Below are positions 17,361-26,557 of a stretch of 37,534 nucleotides of DNA, piece by piece. A model generated the notes under the pieces. It made no database searches. It worked only from the letters and a program-made list of their open reading frames with translations, and was not told the DNA's origin. Position 1 is the stretch's first letter; the number at the start of each line of letters is the position of its first letter. The stretch is from a virus. The DNA lies in IMG/VR virus record IMGVR_UViG_3300025594_000021, positions 1 through 37,534 of that record. One strand, 5' to 3'. The position numbers and the translations under genes were made by a program.

Positions 17361-19514
17361 ATGCTTTTCACGAGAAGCGCGTCCGACGTGTTCAACCCGG
17401 TGACGTCGGGAGGTTCACCTCGCGCCGCGGATATGGGCGAAACCCAGGTCTGGGGTGTCGAGGTCGAGCGCGTGGCCGGAGCGGCGGCCCTCTCTGGCGG
17501 CGCGCTGGTCTACAACGCCAAGTCGGTGATGGATGCCGATCTCGCGCGCCCTGCCAATGCCGCGGCTTGGGTGATTTCCGATCCGGTCCCGGCCAATAAC
17601 GGCATCTACATGAAGTCGGGCGCTTCGACCGGCTGGATCCGCGTTGGCGATCTGCCGTTTCAGGTGATCCCGCTGACGGTCGCCGGCACCGCAAACACAC
17701 TGGTTGCCACGTCGTCGCTGCCGGTCCCGGTCACTGATCGTGGCGCAGTGCTGCTGTTCAACACGCCTGCGGCCAATACCGGGGCGGCGACGCTTTCAGT
17801 CAATGGCGGCGCGGCGTTGCCGATCCTTGATCGTCACGGCAACGCGCTAACGACGGGCTTCTTCGTCGCCGGCGGCGCGGCCATCGCCGTCAAGCAGGGC
17901 GGCGCCTATCGCACCTTTCTCGACACCGATGCCGGCGTGGCCAAGAACGCCGCCGAGGCCGCGCGCGACCTTGCCTTGGGCTACCGCGACGCCGCCGAGG
18001 ATTTCAAGGATGCCGCCCTTGAAGCCAACGCTGACGCGCAGGAGGCCCGCGAGGTCATTCAGGAACGGCTGCTCGGGTCGGGATCGACCTTCCCGACCTT
18101 GGATGGGGGCGGAAACCCGGTCCAGAACTATGCGCGCTTCTTCCTTGAGGGCCAGCCGGACGAAGACGACGACGGCGAGTATTACTACAAGGACACGGTC
18201 TGGATCAGGAACAACGGCGCGCAGCCCGCGCTTCTACCGCGGCGCGACCACTATATCGCGACGGAAGACGGGATCACCTCGGTCGCGGTCACGGGTGGCT
18301 ATGTGCCAGGCCAGATCACGGTCGCCCGCAACGGCGTCGGCCTGTGGCTCGGCGCCAGCCCGGGCGCGGGACCCAGCCTGCCCGATGCGACGGCGGCGGA
18401 TGGCGAGACCATTGTCTTCCCCGCGCCCGGCCTGAAGAAAGGCCACCGCGTCTCCTGGGAGATCACCCGGCCTTCGACGCTCGACGCGGTCACGGCGGCG
18501 GACGCGACGGTCGCGGCGATCTCCGGCTATGACGCCGAGAACGTCCAGGAGGCGCTGGAGGAAATCGTCACCAACCTTGCGGCGGTCGAGGCCGGCGGCA
18601 CGGCGGCGGTCTATCACGTCGCGGTCTCGACCGCGGCCAATGCGCTGACGGTGGCGCTCAAGACCGATGCGGACGCCAACCCTTCGGTCGGTTCGCCCCT
18701 GAGCTTCGGGTTCCGGACCGCCGCCGGCTCTCTCGTCGTTCGGCAGTTGACCGCGGCCTCGTCCTGCGCGGCCAGTCCCAGTTCGACTTTCGGCGCCAGC
18801 AGCGGCGTGCCGTTTTCGCTCTATCTCGCGCTGCTCGACGACGCCGGGACGCTGCGCCTCGGGCTGGTCAATCCGCGCATCGCGACCGGCCTGCTGGCGC
18901 TGCGTCGGCACGATATCGTCGATGCCCAGTCCGAGGGCGGAGCAGGCGCGGCCGACAGCGCCGGCGTGATCTATGCCGGCAGCTCCGTCACGGCCAAGGT
19001 CGCGCTCTATCTGGCGCGGCTCGACTGGGATAGCGGGCTGGCCACCGCCGGCCAATGGACTGATCCGACGCGCTGGGTCCTGCTCGCGCCCGGCGACCCG
19101 CTGCCGGGCGACACGCTGAACCGGCGCCACAAGACCGAATCGGGCGGCACCGTCACGGGCGGCACGTCGTTTGCGACCATCGCCTCCTTCGCGATCACCC
19201 CGCGCCGTCCGCAGAATGCGATCAAGGTCTCCGTGACGGCGGCGGCGACGATCACCGGCGTTTCCGGCGCCAACACCTCCCATACCGGCCAGTTGCTGCG
19301 CGGCTCGACCAATCTCGGTCTGCCGCGCGCGACCGGGGCCGGGTCGGGGTCGGGCGCCAACCTGCAGATCTCCGCGCCGTTCGCGATCGACATCGTCGAC
19401 TATCCCGGCGTGGCGAGCGAGGTGACCTACAACCTGCAGCATCAGACGTCCAACGGTGCGGCGATCGCCACCACGAGCGCCATCAGCTTCAGCCTCGAGG
19501 AGATCTGCGGATGA
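17361..19514 (+). CDS. tail fibre / baseplate fibre protein
   Basis: 717 residues from ATG 17361, five bases after the tip-protein stop; the longer in-frame reading would overlap that gene. N-terminal 150 residues look like an adaptor domain with beta structure. An Ala-rich coiled coil (about 185-235, NAAEAARDLALGYRDAAEDFKDAALEANADAQ) follows. VTGGYVPGQITVARNGVGLWLG (about 310) resembles the repeat module of phage fibre shafts. A motif SGYDAENVQEALEEI (about 393-407) and a Thr/Ser/Ala-rich beta C-terminus complete it. It likely trimerises and sits at the tail tip. Confidence 0.75.
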   Translation: MLFTRSASDVFNPVTSGGSPRAADMGETQVWGVEVERVAGAAALSGGALVYNAKSVMDADLARPANAAAWVISDPVPANNGIYMKSGASTGWIRVGDLPFQVIPLTVAGTANTLVATSSLPVPVTDRGAVLLFNTPAANTGAATLSVNGGAALPILDRHGNALTTGFFVAGGAAIAVKQGGAYRTFLDTDAGVAKNAAEAARDLALGYRDAAEDFKDAALEANADAQEAREVIQERLLGSGSTFPTLDGGGNPVQNYARFFLEGQPDEDDDGEYYYKDTVWIRNNGAQPALLPRRDHYIATEDGITSVAVTGGYVPGQITVARNGVGLWLGASPGAGPSLPDATAADGETIVFPAPGLKKGHRVSWEITRPSTLDAVTAADATVAAISGYDAENVQEALEEIVTNLAAVEAGGTAAVYHVAVSTAANALTVALKTDADANPSVGSPLSFGFRTAAGSLVVRQLTAASSCAASPSSTFGASSGVPFSLYLALLDDAGTLRLGLVNPRIATGLLALRRHDIVDAQSEGGAGAADSAGVIYAGSSVTAKVALYLARLDWDSGLATAGQWTDPTRWVLLAPGDPLPGDTLNRRHKTESGGTVTGGTSFATIASFAITPRRPQNAIKVSVTAAATITGVSGANTSHTGQLLRGSTNLGLPRATGAGSGSGANLQISAPFAIDIVDYPGVASEVTYNLQHQTSNGAAIATTSAISFSLEEICG

Positions 19515-20434
19515 GCTTCGCCTCCCGTATCGCCGACCATGTCCTGTACGCGCAGCCGCTGGCGCCCGTCGCCGATCTCCGCGATTTCCTCGATGCGCGC
19601 CACGGCTTCGGCGGCTGGGCCTACCGCACCGGCGTCGGCCTCGGCACCGACTGCCAGTTGGCGATCCATGACGCGCTCGACGCCCTGCGCGCCCGCTACG
19701 GGCGCGGCAGGCTGCTGATCCCGCCGACGGGGGCGTTCCGGATCGCGGCCGGGATCGACGCGGCCAAGCTCTCGGGAAACCTCATCGAGGGCGTCGGGTC
19801 GCAGGCCTCGATCGTCTATTACGACGCCGGCAGCGGCGTGCTGTTCCCGTTCTCCGGGGCGGGCGGCTATACCGGCGGCGGCGTCAAGGGCCTCGGCATC
19901 CTGCTCGAGGATGGCCGCCCGACGTCGACGGCCGGGGCCTTGCGGCTGGACGGCGATGCGAGCTTCCAGCCCGACCAGTCGACCTTCGAGGATCTCTACG
20001 TCACGGCGGCGGGCAGCAGCTACTGGTACGACATCCTGGTCGCGTTCGGCTCGGAACGCACCACGCCCCAGGGCATCCGCATCGTCACCATGAAGAACCT
20101 GCAACTGTTCCGGGGCCGCAACAGCGGCGCGCAGTTCTACAACTGCGTTGGCTGGACGATCGAAAACCTCGGAACCTTCGTCGGCTCGGGCGGTGGCAGC
20201 GACGTCTACATCTCCGGTGGCGGCTCCGGGCCGACCAACACGACGCAGATGGACCTGCGCGGGCTGACCTGCTCGGGCACGCTCAGCCTGTCGAACGCGA
20301 CGAAATGCACGATCTTCGGCCAGGCCGGCGCGGTCGCCGCCGCCACCAGCTTCAACTACCACGCCGGGCGGGTTTTCTCGTCCTCGTTCTCCGGCACGCT
20401 CGGCCCGCAGGGCGACCTCGAGGTGATCACATGA
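19511..20434 (+). CDS. tailspike-like right-handed beta-helix protein
   Basis: 307 residues, start overlapping the fibre stop (ATGA). The segment DCQLAIHDALDALRARYGRGRLLIPPTGAFRIAAGI is the classic opening of pectate-lyase-like beta-helices in phage spikes: helix, then 'tool' strand with LLIP. Repeating short beta segments follow (GSQASIVYY, GLGILLEDG, FEDLYVTAAG, IVTMKNLQLFRGRNSG, LRGLTCSGTLSLSN). It probably binds or degrades a surface polysaccharide. No active site can be assigned by eye. Confidence 0.75.
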   Translation: MSFASRIADHVLYAQPLAPVADLRDFLDARHGFGGWAYRTGVGLGTDCQLAIHDALDALRARYGRGRLLIPPTGAFRIAAGIDAAKLSGNLIEGVGSQASIVYYDAGSGVLFPFSGAGGYTGGGVKGLGILLEDGRPTSTAGALRLDGDASFQPDQSTFEDLYVTAAGSSYWYDILVAFGSERTTPQGIRIVTMKNLQLFRGRNSGAQFYNCVGWTIENLGTFVGSGGGSDVYISGGGSGPTNTTQMDLRGLTCSGTLSLSNATKCTIFGQAGAVAAATSFNYHAGRVFSSSFSGTLGPQGDLEVIT

Positions 20435-20814
20435 CGGCCGTCACGCTCCCGACGATGGAACAGCTCGAGGAGGCCGGGTTCGACCCGGCCTGCCCGCCCT
20501 ATCCGCCGGTCACGATCGACGGCGAACTCTATCGCGGCCTGCGCGACATCACGATCGACCTCGTGCCGGAATGGGCCGGGCGCCGCGACGAGGTCCGCGC
20601 CGCCTGCCGGGCCGTGGCGCTGGCGGCGGCGTACGAGGCGGTCGCGGCCGATGCCAGACGTCGTCTCGCGGAAACCGACCACTGGACGCTGCAGGCGGCG
20701 GAGGCCGGCGAGCCGCTGTCGCAGATACGCCGGGCTTATCGCAACGCCCTGCGGGTGATCGCCGGCAACCCCGCCGGCGTGACCGCCTGGCCGGTCCGCC
20801 CCGCCAGCGACTGA
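20431..20814 (+). CDS. tail fibre assembly chaperone-like protein
   Basis: 127 residues from the ATG overlapping the spike stop. The C-terminal part RRLAETDHWTLQAAEAGEPLSQIRRAYRNALRVIAGNPAGVTAWP carries the LAETD-W...YR-ALR-I...P...WP pattern of phage tail assembly chaperones (PF16778-like). It is probably a partner for folding or attaching the upstream fibre/spike. A rho-independent terminator follows 51 bases after its stop, ending the main late operon. Confidence 0.72.
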   Translation: MTAVTLPTMEQLEEAGFDPACPPYPPVTIDGELYRGLRDITIDLVPEWAGRRDEVRAACRAVALAAAYEAVAADARRRLAETDHWTLQAAEAGEPLSQIRRAYRNALRVIAGNPAGVTAWPVRPASD

Positions 20815-20865
20815 AGCTGCGCCTCGATCGGCGGATCGCTTCCGCCTGCCGCGATTTACGCAAGC

Positions 20866-20886
20866 GCCGCCGCCGGGCGGCTTTTT
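20866..20886 (+). terminator. rho-independent terminator after tail operon
   Basis: Stem GCCGCC / GGCGGC with a GCCG loop followed by five T. The 20 bases at 20875-20894 recur with one change at 25140-25159, after the accessory spike cassette. Genes downstream must therefore be transcribed by read-through or antitermination, or have an unrecognised promoter. Confidence 0.8.
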
Positions 20887-20907
20887 CATGCCCGAAAGGA
20901 TACCGAC

Positions 20908-21222
20908 ATGGCTCTCTCTGGAATGCACATCGCGTGCGGCTTCGCCGGCGCCGTCAGCGATCGCCGCTCGGGCCAGCCGCTGCTGGGCAAGCTCGCCTGG
21001 TCGCAGACCATGGCGATCGCGGGCACGACGGCCAATGCCGCGCCGGCGAGCAACTCGGCCAAGGGCGACCCGGTCTTTCAGCTCCGCGCCTCGGCCGATT
21101 CCTATGCCGCGCTTGCGGTGGCGCCAGACGCTACGTCGGGTGCGCGCATCTTCGTGCCGGCGAACGAGACGGTCACCGTCTACGGCGAGCCTGGCGACAA
21201 GGTCGCCTGGATCACCGCCTGA
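20908..21222 (+). CDS. small protein of the spike cassette, function unknown
   Basis: 104 residues with ribosome site GAAAGGAT. It opens MALSGMHIACGFAGAVSDRRSGQP and ends as a small beta domain (GARIFVPANETVTVYGEPGDKVAW). No family recognised. It lies directly after the terminator and 22 bases before the giant spike gene, so it may be a structural partner or decoration of the spike. Composition matches the phage. Confidence 0.6.
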   Translation: MALSGMHIACGFAGAVSDRRSGQPLLGKLAWSQTMAIAGTTANAAPASNSAKGDPVFQLRASADSYAALAVAPDATSGARIFVPANETVTVYGEPGDKVAWITA

Positions 21223-21244
21223 CCCCTCCGGCGGAGCGATCCTG

Positions 21245-24200
21245 ATGAAAACCGAATTCGGAAAGCTGAGGCTGCAGAAGCTCGGCAAACTCGCTCTCTC
21301 CCTCGGCACGGGTGGTGGGGTTCCCGCGCTGCCGCCGGTGATCCAGGCCAATGCCTGGTCGCAGCCGGTCTACGCCTTGCGGACGGGCGCGAACTGCTTG
21401 CCGCGTGCGACGCCGAACAAGATTCCCGGCGTTGACGCCAGCGCGGCGGGCATGGCTGTGGTCAACAATTCCGGCGGCGGCTTGAACTGGAAGACGGTGA
21501 CCATCACCGGAGCTGGTCGCGCGATCTCGGGCTGGGATTTCAGCGGCTGTCTCGTCGTCGTGCGCGGGTCGGGTTGCACCGTCGAGGACAATCTCTTTGC
21601 GCCGCCGCTGATCTGGAAGGTGTCCACCTCTGAGATCGTGGTCTCGTCCTACGCGCTCCAGATTGGCATCGGCGCGGATAATGTCGCGGACGCCCTCGTG
21701 CAGTTCAACGATTTCGACGGCGGGCTCGGAAAATGCAACACGGCGGTCTTTCTCGGGCAGGAAGCAGCTCGCGCGATCGTCGGCAATAACCGCTATCGCT
21801 ATTTCGCGTCCGACAACGTCAAGAGCCTGTGCCGCTACACCAGCGACGCCGATCGCCCGGTGCTCCGCGACAGCTTCCACGGCCTCGGCGGCTGGGGCAG
21901 CCCGACCGCGCATTACGATGCGATCACCATCGCTCGTGGTGGTGCTCACATCCTCAACAACTGCTTCGAAGAGACCCCCCAAACGGGGGCATACGGTCTC
22001 AACAATTCGGTCCGCCTGCAGGCCGACGTCCCCGGCTATGTCATCGACAATGTGCTCGTCGAGAACCTGGTCAGCTATGGCCGCACCGGGCCGTCCCTGC
22101 CGTTCCAGAATTCCAACGACAACAGCGCGGTCGGCGCGGTTCGGTTCCGCAACATCATCGTCGAGCCGAACGGCACCGGAGCGGTCTTTCCGACCGGCCA
22201 ACAGGACTCGGAAGGTTTTGTCGAGATCACCGGCGCGCTGCGCTTCCCCGACGGCGCGGCGATCGCGACGCCGGCGCTCAAGCCAGGGGGGTTCACCTAT
22301 GCGCCGACGCTGGCCTCCGTGCCTTCGGGCGCCGGCGCTGGCATCGAGGTCGGAACCTTCGGCGCGGTCGATGTGAACGGCGACGCGATCAGCTACTCAC
22401 TGCAGGACAGCGCCGGCGGCCGCTTCGCGATCGCGGCGGGCAACAAGCTCGTGACCGGCCTCGTCGCCACTGACTATCCAACCGCGACGAGCCATGCGCT
22501 GGTCGTCCGCATCCTGGATGCCGGCGGCAAATACATGGACCGCAACCTCACGATCGCGGTCTCCGAGGGCCTGCCGACGATCACGGTTGACCAGGCCAGC
22601 GTGCGCTTCCCGACGGTCAATTCACTGTCGAGCGCCATTGCCGGCGCGTCCTATTCCTATATCGCTGCCTCGAACCCGAGCCCGACGACCGGCACCTGGT
22701 ACAACAACGACCAGTGCTGGCTCGCGACGCTGGAGGTGCCATGGGAGCAGCTCGACGGCCTGACCGGGACCGCGCTCTGCGGTGTGCTCGGCAATCTCGG
22801 CACGACGGCCGCGACGCAGGCCCGGACCTTCGGCCTGTTCATCGGGCCGAGGAAGCATGCGACGCTTGCTGGCAAGCTGCAGCTCACCGCCAATTCCGAG
22901 AGCGGTCAGTCGGCCGACTGGTTCAAGCAGGCGCTCGACATCTCGGCGCTGCGGCGGATGCTCGTCGCCTTCCGGCGCGACGGCTCGAACTTTCGCTTCG
23001 AGATCTACTCCGACGGCGCGCTGGTCACGTCGGTGACGCAGGCTGTCGGGGCGTTCGCGACCTCTGCGCGGATCCAGGCGGGCTTTCCGATCGGGACGAT
23101 GGGCTCCTCGGCCGGCGTACCGCTGTCCTCGGGTTCGGTCATCGGCTTCCCCGGCTCCATCGGCCTGACCGGCCACTATGTCGGCGCGGTCACGCAAGCC
23201 GACCTCGAGGCGATATCGGCCGGGGTCCACCCGCTGACGCAGCTCACGGCGGCGAACTGGCGACAGTACCGCGATCTGCCCGATGTCACTTCAGGGTCGC
23301 TCGCCAAGCCTGCCGCCGCCACCGGCGACGCCACGGCGGCCTTCACCACCACCGGCACCGGATTCGGGCGCGGCAGCGACCTGACGCCCCGTCGCAGCGG
23401 CGCGAACTGGTTCGCCTCGAACTACATCCCGGACGGCTATGTCTGGGGCCTGCAGCCCGGCCAGACGACGGCGACGCTCACGCTCTCGGGCAAGGCCTCG
23501 GGCCTCACCGGGCTCGTCGAGGCGCGCGTCTTCGACGAGACCGGCCAGGTTACCAAGAACTGGACGGCGCTGACCGGCTCGACGATCGCGGGCGGCGTCT
23601 GGTCCGGCACGATCGCCGCCCCCAAGAACAGCGGCTGGGGCCATATCGACCTGCGGCCGGCGGCCGATCCGACGCTGGTGCACCGCCTGCGGGGCAAGCT
23701 CGGCGTCGGCTACAAGTTCGGCATCATGGGCCAGTCGCAGCTTGCGATCGCGCTCGGCGCGACGACGATGGCGAAAGCGCCCGGCGCAAGCGCGGCGCTA
23801 TCCTACCAGGCGTTCGACGCGACCACGCTGATGGCGACGCTGAAGCGCGCGACGCCGCTGCGGCCCCTGACTGATTTCATGGCCGTGGCGGCCGAAATCA
23901 GTCAGGCTTACACCACTGCCCCGATATGCCTCGTCGACATGGCTGTGGCGGGGACCGGCATCGACGAGCTGCTCGACGACAGCGAGGCCGATCGCCGGTG
24001 GTCGGACATCACGACCTCGCTGGCAATGTGCGGCGCGGACGTCTCGGCGGTCGTCATCAACTGGTCGACGAACAACCAGTCGACGTTCGCCATCCTGGAA
24101 GGCTATCTCGACCCGCTGATCCGGGGCGACGCTCCGGCCGGGGCCTCGCCTGCTTACACGGTGGACCACTATCTGCGCGACGGCCTGACCTTCCCGTCGA

Positions 24201-24907
24201 CCATGGCGATCGTGCTGTCGCCGCCGACGCGCCACACCGATGCGACCAAGGCTTCTGCGACGGACTTTTCCGGGGGAGCCTACACCGGCCCCGCCGGAGC
24301 GGCACGGGCGGACTACTACGCCTATCCGGCCGCTCACGCCGGCGTCGTCGCCGCGATCGGTCCACCGTTGAACGACATGGCGATCACGACCGGTGGCGGA
24401 CCGCACGAGCCGACGGATATCGACGAGGGGCCCTCGCGTATCGCCCGTCGCCTGCTGGTGGGCCTGCTGCGCGGCATCGCGATCGACACGACAGCCGACC
24501 CGGCGATCACTGGTGCGACGCTGGCGAGTAGCACGACGATCACGGTCAACGTCTCCCGGCCCAACGGCGGCACGCTGCAGACGGCCTGGGCGCTCAAGGG
24601 CGTCGCGGTGCCCGGCGGCGAAAGCACCGTCCAGGGCTTCGAGATATCGACGAACGGCGGCACGACCTGGTCGCGCTCCGGCTTCACCGCCGAGATCACC
24701 GACGCGGCCGGCGGCGTCGTCACACTGACCAAGGCCAGCGGAACATGGGTCACGGGCGTGCGGGCGCGTTACCTCGCCAACGGCCCGCTCGACTACGGCC
24801 TGCCGACCGAGGCGCTGCAGCTCTATCACGGCACGCTCTACGAGAGCGGGGCACTGGAGGGCGGCATCGGCCTGCCGGCACGTGGCGGATGGAGTGCAAC
24901 GCTATGA
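21245..24907 (+). CDS. giant multidomain tailspike with SGNH-esterase-like domain
   Basis: 1220 residues from ATG 21245 (GGAG eight bases upstream); longer in-frame readings overlap the preceding gene. Residues about 30-340 look like a right-handed beta-helix (VVNNSGGGLNWKTVTITGAG, FSGCLVVVRGSGCTVEDNLF). About 350-440 is cadherin-like (VDVNGDAISYSLQDSAGGRF). About 440-650 looks like a LamG-type sandwich. From about 820 a hydrolase domain shows GIMGQSQ (Ser831), AVAGTGIDE (Gly903/905), NWSTNNQ, and a late His in GPHEPTDI (His1054): the layout of SGNH/GDSL carbohydrate esterases. It likely binds and deacetylates surface polysaccharide. The domain boundaries are estimates. Confidence 0.72.
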   Translation: MKTEFGKLRLQKLGKLALSLGTGGGVPALPPVIQANAWSQPVYALRTGANCLPRATPNKIPGVDASAAGMAVVNNSGGGLNWKTVTITGAGRAISGWDFSGCLVVVRGSGCTVEDNLFAPPLIWKVSTSEIVVSSYALQIGIGADNVADALVQFNDFDGGLGKCNTAVFLGQEAARAIVGNNRYRYFASDNVKSLCRYTSDADRPVLRDSFHGLGGWGSPTAHYDAITIARGGAHILNNCFEETPQTGAYGLNNSVRLQADVPGYVIDNVLVENLVSYGRTGPSLPFQNSNDNSAVGAVRFRNIIVEPNGTGAVFPTGQQDSEGFVEITGALRFPDGAAIATPALKPGGFTYAPTLASVPSGAGAGIEVGTFGAVDVNGDAISYSLQDSAGGRFAIAAGNKLVTGLVATDYPTATSHALVVRILDAGGKYMDRNLTIAVSEGLPTITVDQASVRFPTVNSLSSAIAGASYSYIAASNPSPTTGTWYNNDQCWLATLEVPWEQLDGLTGTALCGVLGNLGTTAATQARTFGLFIGPRKHATLAGKLQLTANSESGQSADWFKQALDISALRRMLVAFRRDGSNFRFEIYSDGALVTSVTQAVGAFATSARIQAGFPIGTMGSSAGVPLSSGSVIGFPGSIGLTGHYVGAVTQADLEAISAGVHPLTQLTAANWRQYRDLPDVTSGSLAKPAAATGDATAAFTTTGTGFGRGSDLTPRRSGANWFASNYIPDGYVWGLQPGQTTATLTLSGKASGLTGLVEARVFDETGQVTKNWTALTGSTIAGGVWSGTIAAPKNSGWGHIDLRPAADPTLVHRLRGKLGVGYKFGIMGQSQLAIALGATTMAKAPGASAALSYQAFDATTLMATLKRATPLRPLTDFMAVAAEISQAYTTAPICLVDMAVAGTGIDELLDDSEADRRWSDITTSLAMCGADVSAVVINWSTNNQSTFAILEGYLDPLIRGDAPAGASPAYTVDHYLRDGLTFPSTMAIVLSPPTRHTDATKASATDFSGGAYTGPAGAARADYYAYPAAHAGVVAAIGPPLNDMAITTGGGPHEPTDIDEGPSRIARRLLVGLLRGIAIDTTADPAITGATLASSTTITVNVSRPNGGTLQTAWALKGVAVPGGESTVQGFEISTNGGTTWSRSGFTAEITDAAGGVVTLTKASGTWVTGVRARYLANGPLDYGLPTEALQLYHGTLYESGALEGGIGLPARGGWSATL

Positions 24908-25098
24908 TAGTCCACAGGTGCTGTCTCTTGGGCGCTTCCAACGTCCAGATCAAGCCAATGACATCTAGTGCCGCGACCGACGAAGAGATCAAATGGTTCG
25001 CCGAGCAATATCGTCAACGTGGCGAGGCCGTGCCGGCGAAACTCGTCGAGGAGCTCGACGCCATCACTCGTCGGCGCTCTGAGCCCCCGCACCCGTAG
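24904..25098 (+). CDS. small acidic/basic protein after the spike, function unknown
   Basis: 64 residues if begun at the ATG overlapping the spike stop (ATGA); an internal ATG at 24958 would give 46 residues, starting MTSSAATDEEIKWF. The helical segment EEIKWFAEQYRQRGEAVPAKLVEELDAITRRR is the only clear feature. Translational coupling favours the longer form, but the N-terminal 18 residues (with CC) look less protein-like, so the true start is uncertain. Confidence 0.45.
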   Translation: MIVHRCCLLGASNVQIKPMTSSAATDEEIKWFAEQYRQRGEAVPAKLVEELDAITRRRSEPPHP

Positions 25099-25130
25099 CA
25101 AGGGGGGGCTAAGCGCCGTCGAATCCCCCA

Positions 25131-25151
25131 GCCGCCTTCGGGCGGCTTTTT
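25131..25151 (+). terminator. rho-independent terminator after spike cassette
   Basis: Stem GCCGCC / GGCGGC with a TTCG tetraloop and five T. It is preceded by a second possible hairpin formed by runs of G (around 25101) and C (around 25126). The 20 bases at 25140-25159 are near-identical to 20875-20894. Confidence 0.88.
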
Positions 25152-25169
25152 CATGTCCGGAGCATCATT

Positions 25170-26213
25170 GTGACGAAGCGTTCCGAAGCCCTATTCCGAA
25201 AGCTCGCGCCGCGGATCATGCGCGATCTTATGGCTGCTTTCCCTTGGCAACGCGAAGATGCCGGAGCCTGCCTCGGCAATCTCGGCCATGAAAGCGGTGG
25301 CTTCCGCTTCCTGCAGGAGAAGAAGCCGATGGTCTCGGGCTCGCGCGGCGGTTGGGGCTGGGCGCAGTGGACCGGGCCTCGCCGGCGCGCCTTCGAAGCC
25401 TGGGTGAAGCAACGCGATCTCGATCCTGCCGGCTACGAGGCCAATCTCGGCTTCCTGTTGCGCGAGCTGGAGACGAGCGAAAAGGCGACCGTGCCGGCTG
25501 TTCGCAAAGCGCGCGGGCTCGAGGCAAAGGTAAAGGCCTTCGAGCTTGGCTTCGAGCGGGCCGGCATCAAGCACTACGAAAAGCGGATCGCCTGGGCGAG
25601 GATCGCGCTCGATGCGTTCGACGCTGCTTCGGACGCGCCGTCGTCGACGGCCGAGCGGCCTCCGGTTGTCGTTCGGCCGGACCTCGTGCCCGACGAGATC
25701 ACAGATCCGCACACGGTCAGTCTCGTCCAGGGCTGGTTGCGCAATCTCGGCTACACCGAGGTCGGCCAGCCGGACGGCAAGATCGGCACGTTCACCCGCG
25801 CAGGAATCCGGGCGTTCCGGGCCGAGAACGGCTTGCCCGAGAACGAATCGATCGACCAGGCGTTGATCGTTGCGCTCGCTACGGCCAAGCCCCGCCAGAT
25901 CGCGCCGGCGAGGGCCGAGGCGTCCCCGGCCGAGGTGCGCGACAAGGTGCCCGAGGCCAAAGCGACGTGGCAGGGCAAGATCGCCAGCTGGTGGACGGCG
26001 GCAATCGGCGGCGTCGGCGCCGCCCTGTCTGGCGCGATCGACTACCTCGGGGATGCCAGGGGTTATCTCGAGCCGGTGAGGGAGTTCGCCGGCGACGTGC
26101 CCGGCTGGGTCTGGTTTGCCGCGGTCGGCGCCGGCGCCTTCCTGCTTTCGCGGACCTTGCAGAAGGGCGAAGCCGCCAGCGTTCAGGCCTTCCAGGAGGG
26201 TGCACGGCGATGA
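25170..26213 (+). CDS. endolysin with lysozyme, peptidoglycan-binding and membrane parts
   Basis: 347 residues, GTG start with CCGGAG upstream. The N-terminal 150 residues are a phage tail-lysozyme-type muramidase: GACLGNLGHESGGFRF supplies the catalytic Glu (Glu41) and GGWGWAQWTGPRRRAFEAW is the family signature. Residues about 178-236 (TVSLVQGWLRNLGYTEVGQPDGKIGTFTRAGIRAFR) form a PG_binding_1 domain. The C-terminus carries two hydrophobic stretches (WWTAAIGGVGAALSGAIDYL and VWFAAVGAGAFLLSRTL), so the enzyme may be membrane-attached, which is unusual for a plain endolysin. First gene of the lysis operon. Confidence 0.88.
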   Translation: MTKRSEALFRKLAPRIMRDLMAAFPWQREDAGACLGNLGHESGGFRFLQEKKPMVSGSRGGWGWAQWTGPRRRAFEAWVKQRDLDPAGYEANLGFLLRELETSEKATVPAVRKARGLEAKVKAFELGFERAGIKHYEKRIAWARIALDAFDAASDAPSSTAERPPVVVRPDLVPDEITDPHTVSLVQGWLRNLGYTEVGQPDGKIGTFTRAGIRAFRAENGLPENESIDQALIVALATAKPRQIAPARAEASPAEVRDKVPEAKATWQGKIASWWTAAIGGVGAALSGAIDYLGDARGYLEPVREFAGDVPGWVWFAAVGAGAFLLSRTLQKGEAASVQAFQEGARR

Positions 26214-26557
26214 ATTCGCTGCTGATCGGCGCCGCAGCTGGCATCGCGCTCCTCGTCGGTGCCTATCAGACCGGGGTCTTGGCCGAGCGCAAGCGTGGCG
26301 AGGCGGCGACACTGCGGGCAACGGTCGAAATCATGAAGCGGCAGCAGGATGCGGCGCTGACCATCCAGACCCAGATGGCCGAGCGGGTGGCGCAGCTGCG
26401 CGCGACGACGCTCGAGCGCGAGGAGACCACGGATGAGATCATCAAAGGCTTGCGGGCTCGCCCGGCTGCTGCTGCTTGCCTGCTCAGTGATGCTGAGCGC
26501 CTGCGGGTCCGTTCGATCCCGATCGGACGCGCGCGTGCCGATTCCCGGTCTCGATAG
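26210..26557 (+). CDS. Rz: i-spanin (Rz-like)
   Basis: 115 residues, ATG overlapping the endolysin stop, with a strong AGGAGGG site. One N-terminal membrane segment (LLIGAAAGIALLVGAYQTGVLA) followed by a long charged helix (KRGEAATLRATVEIMKRQQ...ERVAQLRATTLEREETTDE) is the Rz topology: inner-membrane anchor with a periplasmic coiled coil. The o-spanin gene starts within it in another frame. Together they fuse inner and outer membranes in the last step of lysis. Confidence 0.85.
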   Translation: MNSLLIGAAAGIALLVGAYQTGVLAERKRGEAATLRATVEIMKRQQDAALTIQTQMAERVAQLRATTLEREETTDEIIKGLRARPAAAACLLSDAERLRVRSIPIGRARADSRSR

